From Pseudomonadota bacterium (GTDB lineage Bacteria; Desulfobacterota; Desulfovibrionia; Desulfovibrionales; Desulfovibrionaceae): DNA of 64,000 nucleotides. Of this stretch, positions 57,984 through 64,000 are shown in pieces. The position numbers and the translations under genes were made by a program. Location: the NCBI GenBank assembly GCA_023435825.1, contig JAEZMB010000139.1, forward strand, positions 13,319 to 77,318. The letters run 5' to 3'. The notes under the pieces are model-generated. The model was not told the DNA's origin, ran no database searches, and saw only the letters and a list, made by a program, of their open reading frames with translations. The first letter of the stretch is position 1; each line of letters opens with the position of its first letter.

Positions 57984-58646
57984 TCATGCCCCGCCCCGCC
58001 GGGCGAGCAAGCCGTGGCGCAGGGCGTAGTCCACGAGCTGGCTTTTGTGGGTCAGGTGCAGCTTTTCCATCACATGGGTCTTGTGGGTGTCGATGGTCTT
58101 GACGCTCAAATGCAAAAGTCCGGCGATCTGGGTCAAGGTGTGGCCGCGCACGAGGAGCTTTAACACCTCGCGCTCCCGGGCGGTCAGCACGGCGTAGGGG
58201 TCCGGAGAGGCGGCCTGGGGCGTGGGTGAAAGGAGCTGATCCAGGAGCACCTCGGCGTTGTCCGGGCTCATGTAGCGCCGGCCCGAGGCCACGGTGCGGA
58301 TGGCCACGAACAGTTCGCTGTCCAGGGCCTGCTTCTCGATATAGCCCAAGGCCCCGGCGGCCATGGCTTCCTTGACGTACTCCCGGCCGTGCATGGTCAG
58401 GACCAAAATCTTGATCTCCTGTCCTCGGCTTTTCAGCTCCTTGATGCACTCCAGGCCGCTTACGCGCGGCATGGACAGGTCGAGCACCAGCACCTCGGCC
58501 GGGACGCGCTCCACCAGGGCCAGCAGGGCCTGGCCGTCGGCGGCCTCGCCCACCACCGCGAAATCGGGCTGGTTGTCGATAAGCAGCTTCAGCCCCGTGC
58601 GCAGCACGGTGTGGTCGTCGGCCAGGATGATGCGGATCGTCGCCAT
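57984..58646 (-). CDS. NarL/FixJ-family response regulator
   Basis: 220 residues: receiver (IRIILADDHTVLRTGLKLLI, phospho-Asp in VLVLDLSMPRVSG near 56, KQA loop) plus LuxR-type helix-turn-helix (LTAREREVLKLLVRGHTLTQI; LHLSVKTIDTHKTHVMEKL). It is the output of the adjacent kinase. Its start is 9 bases from the kinase stop, in one operon with the lipoprotein sensor gene. Confidence 0.95.
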   Translation of the reverse strand: MATIRIILADDHTVLRTGLKLLIDNQPDFAVVGEAADGQALLALVERVPAEVLVLDLSMPRVSGLECIKELKSRGQEIKILVLTMHGREYVKEAMAAGALGYIEKQALDSELFVAIRTVASGRRYMSPDNAEVLLDQLLSPTPQAASPDPYAVLTAREREVLKLLVRGHTLTQIAGLLHLSVKTIDTHKTHVMEKLHLTHKSQLVDYALRHGLLARRGGA

Positions 58647-58655
58647 GCCCTCTCC

Positions 58656-60104
58656 TTATCCGAGTCGGCGCGGCAAGGCCACGTGCACCGTCGTCCCCTG
58701 GCCGGGGCTGGATTCGATCTGAAAGCTGCCGCCCAAAAGCTCGGCCCGTTCCATCATGCCGTAGATGCCCAGGCTTCCCTCGCCGGCCGGCAAGGCGGCG
58801 GCGTCAAAGCCCCGGCCGTCGTCGCTGACGGTGAGGGCGATGTCCTGGCCCACGGCGGCCAGTTCCACGCGCACGGCCTTGGCCTCGGCATGGCGGGCCA
58901 CGTTGGTGAGGCTTTCCTGGAGGATGCGGTAAAGGGCCAGGGCCACGGCCGGATCGAGCTCGGGATTGTCGTCTTCGGGAGCAAAAATCGCCGTCAGATC
59001 GCGCTGCAAGGCAAAACCATCGACATACTTGGCCATGGCCGGCACCAGCCCCAGGTCGTCCAGGGCCGGGGGGCGCAGTTCCACGGCCATTTTGCGCAGG
59101 CCGCCCAGAATCTCCACCACCAGGCTTTTGAGCTGGCCGATGGCCTCGCGCTGGCTGCTTGTCACCTCGCCGGCCATAAGCAGCTGGAGATAGGCCAAAA
59201 GCGAGGCCAGGGACTGGCCGGCCTCGTCGTGGAGCTCCCGGGAAATGCGCTTGCGCTCGTCCTCCTGGACGCTGAGGACCTTTTGCAGCAGCCGGACATG
59301 CCGGGCGTCCTTGTCGCGCAGGGCGGTCAGCAGATGTTCGTTCTCGTCGTCCTTGCGCGTCAGCGCGGCGGCCATGTCGTTAAAGGCCGCAGCCAGCCGC
59401 CCGACCTCGGCCTGATCGTCCGGGGGGATGCGCACGCCGTAGTTGCCCTGGCGTATCTGGCCGGCGGCCTGGGCCAGCTGATCGATGGGATGCACGATCC
59501 GGTAGGCCAGGCGCGTGGCCACCACGGCGGCCAGCAGGCAGACGACCAGGGTGATGAGCGAGAAGTTCGTGATGTTGTTTTCAAGGATATGGCGCATGTC
59601 CTGCTCGGTGAGCCCCACCCGGACATAACCCACCGCTCCCCGCTCCACCGGCACGACCACTTCGCGAAAGGGGCCTTCGTTGCTGCGATAGCGCGTCACC
59701 ACGTAGGCCGCCTCGCCGCCCGGCTCTCCCGCGCCCGCGTCCGACCGGGGCAGCCCCCGGGGCAGTTCCAGGGGCAGGCCGGCCGGGAAGCCGTCGCCAA
59801 AGGTGTGGGCCAGGATCTCCCCGGCGTAATCGACGATCATGATGTAGCGGATGTCGTCGCTGGTGCGCCGGGCCTTGGCCGCGATCTCGTGCAGGACGAA
59901 GCGCTCGTCGAGGATGATGCTTTCGCTGCCCATGGCAGCGATGGAATGGCCGATCTCCGCGCCGCGCTTGTCCAGCTCCTTTTCCAGCAGCATCCGGTTG
60001 TGGACGAAGACCACGCCGCTTAAAGCGACGCTTAAAAGCAGCACGCTGCTGACGATGACGACGTTGATGCGGAAATAAAAGCTCGCCGTGCGCCACCACT
60101 TCAT
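58656..60104 (-). CDS. Membrane sensor histidine kinase, NarX/DegS type
   Basis: 482 residues. Two helices (about 15-35 and 178-200) enclose a periplasmic domain of about 140 residues (ERFVLHEIAAKARRTSDDIR; VVPVERGAVGYVRVGLT), then HAMP (about 205-255), a HisKA_3 dimerisation helix with the phospho-His in RKRISRELHDEAGQSLASLL near 295 and the HATPase (NVARHAEAKAVRVEL, DDGRGFD, GSLGIYGMMERAELL). It starts inside the last codons of the lipoprotein gene (4-base overlap). Confidence 0.94.
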   Translation of the reverse strand: MKWWRTASFYFRINVVIVSSVLLLSVALSGVVFVHNRMLLEKELDKRGAEIGHSIAAMGSESIILDERFVLHEIAAKARRTSDDIRYIMIVDYAGEILAHTFGDGFPAGLPLELPRGLPRSDAGAGEPGGEAAYVVTRYRSNEGPFREVVVPVERGAVGYVRVGLTEQDMRHILENNITNFSLITLVVCLLAAVVATRLAYRIVHPIDQLAQAAGQIRQGNYGVRIPPDDQAEVGRLAAAFNDMAAALTRKDDENEHLLTALRDKDARHVRLLQKVLSVQEDERKRISRELHDEAGQSLASLLAYLQLLMAGEVTSSQREAIGQLKSLVVEILGGLRKMAVELRPPALDDLGLVPAMAKYVDGFALQRDLTAIFAPEDDNPELDPAVALALYRILQESLTNVARHAEAKAVRVELAAVGQDIALTVSDDGRGFDAAALPAGEGSLGIYGMMERAELLGGSFQIESSPGQGTTVHVALPRRLG

Positions 60105-61027
60105 AAAAACCCGCCGATCCGGTCATACAGCGCCCGCAGCGCGTCGTAGGCCCCGGGAACCGGCGGCGTGAACCGGCTGATGGCCAGATTTTGGAGGGCT
60201 TCGGCCTGGGCCGGATCCCGGTGCAGGTCCAGAAAAATGTCGCGCAGGGCGTCCTTGAGCCTGGGGTCCAGCCCGGCCGCCGCCACCACCGGCCCGGACG
60301 GGTTGACGCCCAGGGTGGCGACGACGCGGACCTTGTTGGCCAGCTCCGGCTGCTTCTGGATGGCCACGTCGAGAATCTGGTTGTCGATGGAGGCGCCGTC
60401 GGCGATGCGGCTGGCCACGGCCTGGATGGCCCGGTCGTGGCTTGCGGTATAGAAGTAGCGGCTGAAATGGCGCTCCGGGGCGGAACCCAGGCGGAACAAG
60501 GCGTCCATGACGGCCATGTGGCCGGAAAAGCTCAAGGGATCAGTGAAAGCGAAAACCTTGCCCTGCAAGTCCTTGAGACTTTGGGCCGGGCTGTCGGCGG
60601 GCACGATGAGCTGGGCGTCGTAGGTGGCCGAACCCTGGAATTCCGTCATGACCAGCACTTCGATGGGGGCCTGGCCGCGATAGGCGCTGTAGGCGCCGGT
60701 GGACACGAAGGCGATGTCCGCGTCGTCGTTGGCCAAAAGCAGGTTGACCTCGGCGTAGGTCTTGCGCTGCACGAGGACGATCTGGCGGCCGGTGCGGTTT
60801 GCCAGGGCCTCGGCGATGGTCCGCAGGGAATTGACGGTCTCGCCGGGCGAGCAGACCGAGGCCACGGCCAGCCGCAAGGGCCGCTGGCCGGCGTGTCCCT
60901 GGGCGCTGTCGCGCGCGCCGGCCGGGGCGGTCCTTGAAAAATCGACATAGCGCTCATCGTCGCCCGAGCAGCCCTGGGCCAGACACAGGAGCACGGCGGC
61001 GACAAGCAGCCAAAACGGTCGTCTCAT
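60101..61027 (-). CDS. PhnD-like periplasmic binding lipoprotein, probable input of the kinase
   Basis: 308 residues with a lipobox LAQGC near residue 20. The PhnD/TorT-type binding fold is visible in LRLAVASVCSPGETVNSLRT, KTYAEVNLLLANDDADIAF, FTDPLSFSGHMAVMDAL and VASRIADGASIDNQILDVA. Members bind phosphonate, phosphate or other oxyanions. It has no transport genes and is overlapped by a sensor kinase, so it most likely presents ligand to that kinase. Start ATG 61027. Confidence 0.88.
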   Translation of the reverse strand: MRRPFWLLVAAVLLCLAQGCSGDDERYVDFSRTAPAGARDSAQGHAGQRPLRLAVASVCSPGETVNSLRTIAEALANRTGRQIVLVQRKTYAEVNLLLANDDADIAFVSTGAYSAYRGQAPIEVLVMTEFQGSATYDAQLIVPADSPAQSLKDLQGKVFAFTDPLSFSGHMAVMDALFRLGSAPERHFSRYFYTASHDRAIQAVASRIADGASIDNQILDVAIQKQPELANKVRVVATLGVNPSGPVVAAAGLDPRLKDALRDIFLDLHRDPAQAEALQNLAISRFTPPVPGAYDALRALYDRIGGFL

Positions 61028-61239
61028 GGCGATCCTCGCCCTGGCGGGCCGGGAGTGTGCGGGGGATGCCGGACGGTCCGAGGCCCTGCCGGCCTGCGCC
61101 GTCCGCTGCCCGAAACCCTAGCGCAAAAGGGGGTTTTGCGCCAGACGCGAGGCGGGGGACGGGGGCAAACGGCGGCGGCACAGCGCGGCAGACACAATAT
61201 ACCTCGATTGAAGGACTTTGCCTTACGGCCCGTCGCTCC

Positions 61240-61302
61240 AGAAGACGTAGGTCGGCTGTCAGCTCAGCAGACGGCCCGGGTTCGAATCCCTGTGGCGCGC
61301 CG
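61240..61302 (+). other. Decayed tRNA 3'-end-like sequence (tRNA-Arg-type remnant)
   Basis: GACGTAGGTCGGCTGT resembles an anticodon-arm/variable-loop piece and GGGTTCGAATCCCTGTGG (T arm) is followed by CGCGCC, an acceptor-like end. The 5' half needed to pair with it is not found nearby, so no functional tRNA is supported. It lies 77 bases from a toxin-antitoxin pair. Confidence 0.35.
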
Positions 61303-61378
61303 GTATAATACCAAGGGAAAAGGCAACCGGACGTGACAGGCATCTTGACTTTGTATCGCATAAGATACATTTTTTCCC

Positions 61379-61705
61379 ATGCACTACACGGCTCGGCGCT
61401 ACCGCACGGCTGACGGCAAAGAACCCTTTACCGTCTGGTTCAGAGCGTTCAGGGACATCAAGGCCAAGGCCATGGTCTTGAAACGGATCGAGCGTCTCGA
61501 AGGCGGCAATTTCGGGGCGTGCAAGCCGTGTCGCGACGGAGTATTTGAACTCAAAATCGATTTCGGCCCTGGATATCGGGTGTATTACAGCATTATAGGC
61601 ACGGAACTGGTTCTTCTTCTCTGTGCGGGCGACAAAAGTTCACAACACTCCGATATCGACAAAGCCGTGGAGTACTTGCACGATTTCAAGGAGCGGGCCC
61701 AATGA
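61379..61705 (+). CDS. RelE/HigB-type toxin (phage Gp49-like)
   Basis: 108 residues of the RelE-fold toxin group annotated as addiction-module killer: RRYRTADGKEPFTVWFRAFRD, the KRIERLEGGNFG motif, DGVFELKIDFGPGYRVYY and LLLCAGDKSSQHSDIDKA. Such toxins cut ribosome-bound mRNA. The toxin gene precedes the antitoxin (reversed order, as in HigBA) and overlaps it by 4 bases. ATG 61379, with TTTTTTCCC upstream and no clear ribosome binding site. Confidence 0.9.
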   Translation: MHYTARRYRTADGKEPFTVWFRAFRDIKAKAMVLKRIERLEGGNFGACKPCRDGVFELKIDFGPGYRVYYSIIGTELVLLLCAGDKSSQHSDIDKAVEYLHDFKERAQ

Positions 61706-62025
61706 ACACTACCGAACAAGCCAGCGTGAGCCATCATGACGCCGTGGTCCGTGAGTTGCGGGAAGACCCCGAGTTGGCTTTCGAATACCTGAAGGCGACC
61801 CTTGAGGAAGAAGACGACGACGCCATGCGCCTGGGATTGCTTCGAATCGCCCAGGCGTACGGCGTCCAGGAAATAGCCGACAAGGCGGGGTTGCGCCGGG
61901 AGAATTTGTACCGTGCGCTCGGACCCAAGGGCAACCCCACCGTCAAGACGCTCACGGCGATCCTGCGGGCCTTGGGCCTGCGTTTAAGCGTCGTACGCGC
62001 CCAGCAATCCGCGCACGGCTGTTGA
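61702..62025 (+). CDS. HigA-type antitoxin (XRE-like HTH)
   Basis: 107 residues: acidic N-terminal half (REDPELAFEYLKATLEEEDD) then a helix-turn-helix (VQEIADKAGLRRENLYRALG; NPTVKTLTAILRALGLRLSV). It binds and neutralises the adjacent toxin and would repress their promoter. Followed by a strong terminator. Confidence 0.9.
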   Translation: MNTTEQASVSHHDAVVRELREDPELAFEYLKATLEEEDDDAMRLGLLRIAQAYGVQEIADKAGLRRENLYRALGPKGNPTVKTLTAILRALGLRLSVVRAQQSAHGC

Positions 62026-62056
62026 CGACTGCCCTGATTTCTCCCGCTGCAACAAT

Positions 62057-62088
62057 AAAAGGGGCCTGAACCGCCATTCAGGCCCCTT
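62057..62088. terminator. Intrinsic terminator between the antitoxin gene and glpT
   Basis: GGGGCCTGAA/TTCAGGCCCC with AAAA on the left and CCTT on the right, between convergent genes. Better for the minus strand (U-run). A second hairpin, GCGGGGGG/CCCCCCGC, lies at 62116-62135. Confidence 0.75.
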
Positions 62089-62190
62089 GCCGCGGGAGGG
62101 GCCGCGGACTTGCCAGCGGGGGGCAGTCCCCCCGCCGCTGACAGTTATGCGAGGCGGTTGCGCGCTCCAAGAGCGTGGAACCGCGCCGAC

Positions 62191-63567
62191 TCAGCTCTTG
62201 GCGGCCTCGGGGCTGGCCCCGTTGCCGTTGCCGTCGCGCTTCTCACTGGTCGCGCCGTGCCCCCAGGTCAGGGCGATGGCCATGATGGCCAGCACGCCGG
62301 CGATGAGCATCAGGCCAAAGTACCAGTCCCAACCATAGTGCTGGATGACCCAGCCGGTCACCCAGTTGGCGACCACGGTGCCCAGGACATAGCCGAACAG
62401 GCCGGTGAGGCCGGCGGCCGTGCCGGCGGCCTTTTTGGGCACCAGATCCAGGGCGTGCAGGCCGATCAGCATGACCGGGCCGTAGACGAAAAAGCCGATG
62501 GCCAAAAGCGCCCAGCTGTCGATGGCGGCGGAACCGGACTTGTTGAGCCAGTAGAAGGCCACGGCCAGAACGGTGGGGACCATGAACAGGATGCCGGCCG
62601 GGGCGCGGCGGCTCTTGAAGTACTGGTCGGAAATCCAGCCGCACAGGATGGTGCCCGGGATGGCCGCGTATTCGTAGAGGGAATAGGCCAGGCCGGCCTG
62701 CTTGAAGTCGAAGCCCTTGACCTCGCGCAGGTAGGTGGGAGCCCAGTCGAGCACGCCGTAGCGGATGAAGTAGACGAAGATGTTGGCGATGGCGATGTAC
62801 CAGAGATACTTGTTGGGCAGGATGTATTTGACGAAGATTTCCTTGGTGGTCATCTCCAGTTCTTGGTCTTCGCTGTAGGTCGGCGGATAGTCGTTGTTGT
62901 GCTCCTCGATGGGCGGCAGGCCGCAGGACTGGGGCGTGTCGCGCATGGTGAAGATGAGCAGCACGGCGATGCCGATGGCCACGCCGGCCGGCACGTAGAG
63001 CTTGGCCTGCCATTCGTTGAAATAGCCCACGCCCCACACGGCCAGGTTGGCCACCACGCCGCCGCCGACGTTGTGGGCCACGTTCCAGACCGACACGATC
63101 TTGCCCCGCTCGTGGGTGGACCACCAGTGGACCATGGTGCGCCCGCACGGCGGCCAGCCCATGCCCTGGGCCCAGCCGTTGGCGAACTGCAAGGCGTACA
63201 TGATGGCCACCGAGGACACGGCCCAGGGGCTAAAGCCCATGAACAGCATGATGCCGCCGGAAATGAGCAGGCCGGCTGAGAAGAAAAAGCGCGGGTTGGA
63301 CCGGTCCGAGACCATGCCCATGACGAACTTGGCGATGCCGTAGGAGATGGCCCCGGCGCTCATGACAAAGCCCATGTCGGTCTTGGTGAAGCCGAGCTTG
63401 AGCAGATCGGGCACGGCCAGGGAAATGTTCTTGCGCACCAGATAATAGGCGGCGTAGCCGAAAAAGATGCTCAGGAAAATCTGCCAGCGCAGGGCCTTGT
63501 AGTGGGCTCCGTGCTTGTCTTGCGGCAAACGCTCGATATGTTCCGCCGGTTTGAAAAAGCCGATCAT
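62191..63567 (-). CDS. glpT: Glycerol-3-phosphate / organophosphate:phosphate antiporter family MFS protein
   Basis: 458 residues, twelve membrane helices. FGYAAYYLVRKNISLAVPDL near residue 40 closely matches GlpT (with the substrate-binding Arg), KFVMGMVSDRSNPRFFFSAG and GWPPCGRTMVHWWSTHERG support the family, which exchanges a phosphorylated sugar/glycerol for phosphate. ATG 63567 has GGGGG upstream and gives the standard start; the frame runs on upstream in uncharacteristic sequence. UhpT/PgtP-type substrates cannot be excluded. Confidence 0.92.
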   Translation of the reverse strand: MIGFFKPAEHIERLPQDKHGAHYKALRWQIFLSIFFGYAAYYLVRKNISLAVPDLLKLGFTKTDMGFVMSAGAISYGIAKFVMGMVSDRSNPRFFFSAGLLISGGIMLFMGFSPWAVSSVAIMYALQFANGWAQGMGWPPCGRTMVHWWSTHERGKIVSVWNVAHNVGGGVVANLAVWGVGYFNEWQAKLYVPAGVAIGIAVLLIFTMRDTPQSCGLPPIEEHNNDYPPTYSEDQELEMTTKEIFVKYILPNKYLWYIAIANIFVYFIRYGVLDWAPTYLREVKGFDFKQAGLAYSLYEYAAIPGTILCGWISDQYFKSRRAPAGILFMVPTVLAVAFYWLNKSGSAAIDSWALLAIGFFVYGPVMLIGLHALDLVPKKAAGTAAGLTGLFGYVLGTVVANWVTGWVIQHYGWDWYFGLMLIAGVLAIMAIALTWGHGATSEKRDGNGNGASPEAAKS

Positions 63568-64000
63568 GCGTCCCCCTTCTCCGGTTGTTGACTGCCCGAC
63601 GCCTCGGGCGACACGCCTCGTCCCGATGTCGCCGCAGGAAGCGTCGCCCCAGCCCAAGCCCTCCACGGCTAACGCCTGACGCGTCGCGTCGGCGAGAAAG
63701 GGGCAAGCCAGCCTGCAACTGTCAGGATACCCGGGATTGACCAGAAAGGACGCGCCGCCGGAATCAGTAAAAGCCTGATTCCGGCATAGGAAAAAACGGA
63801 AGTGGGAAGCATTGGAGCGAAAAGCACCAGGACAGACGCCGTCCCGGACTGGCAAGGCCACGGCCAAACGCCAAAGGCCGTGGCCTCGCGGCGGTCTGGG
63901 AAGCGTCTCCGTGTGCGGGGGTGGCGGCCGGGGGTGGAGGCCGGGGGTGGCGGCCGGGGGATGGCGGCCACCGGCGACGCCCCCGCCTTGGGCGCCACGC
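63568..64000. other. Intergenic region upstream of glpT; no gene supported
   Basis: About 430 bases to the window end; probably holds the glpT promoter. Open frames are GC-bias shadows. Confidence 0.5.
63917..63969 (+). repeat. 13-base tandem repeat, four units
   Basis: GGGGGTGGCGGCC occurs four times in a row (63917, 63930, 63943, 63956) with single-base changes in units 2 and 4. Non-coding as far as can be seen. Confidence 0.8.

Noticed and set aside
61240..61302. A functional tRNA
   Set aside because: Only the 3' half resembles a tRNA; no 5' acceptor strand or anticodon stem can be matched.

Overview
The window reads as chromosome from a high-GC, Gram-negative, anaerobe-type deltaproteobacterium, most likely a Desulfovibrio/Solidesulfovibrio relative. 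Supporting signs are an FMN-binding protein closely resembling the Desulfovibrio vulgaris (Miyazaki) FMN-bp family, a secreted CbiK-type cobaltochelatase linked to an ABC transporter and cobI, a PEP-CTERM protein and strong GC codon bias. The genus is inferred; no rRNA is present.

Layout. 1-2.7 kb: end of an unknown gene, divergent FMN-bp/Rrf2 pair, DJ-1 protein, GNAT. 2.8-4.2 kb: glyA behind a ZTP riboswitch. 4.2-9.2 kb: a bo3-type quinol oxidase operon, cyoA-cyoB-cyoC-cyoD-cyoE. 9.3-18.4 kb: membrane protein, secreted subtilase, zinc-type oxidoreductase, methyltransferase, glycosyltransferase, LysM/TPR protein, EamA exporter. 19-22.6 kb: the conserved rpmH-rnpA-yidD-yidC-jag block, in which rnpA seems to start just upstream of rpmH and read through it in another frame. 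23.0-37.6 kb: an island at the 3' end of the initiator tRNA gene, bounded by diverged direct repeats. It carries a 2139-residue DUF4011/helicase/Vsr-like protein (a probable anti-phage factor) and a four-gene phosphorelay. 37.9-44.2 kb: small membrane protein, PEP-CTERM protein and an unexplained pair of exported/membrane proteins. 44.9-50.3 kb: comEC, lipoprotein, second DJ-1 protein and small envelope genes, including a 37-residue membrane protein. 50.3-54.9 kb: cobalamin riboswitch, cbiK, an ABC importer and cobI. 55.2-64 kb: Cys-rich protein, sdaA, fosX, a binding-protein/kinase/regulator module, a HigBA-like toxin-antitoxin pair and glpT.

Three copies (plus one shorter possible copy) of a previously unnamed repeat of about 105 bp are visible. 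Each begins exactly at the TAG stop codon of the gene before it, in the same orientation, has GTGTCGCG-type inverted ends, and contains an internal A/T stem. One copy sits between cyoB and cyoC.

Coordinates, motifs and hairpins were read by eye. Family names come from recognition of motifs, not from database searches.
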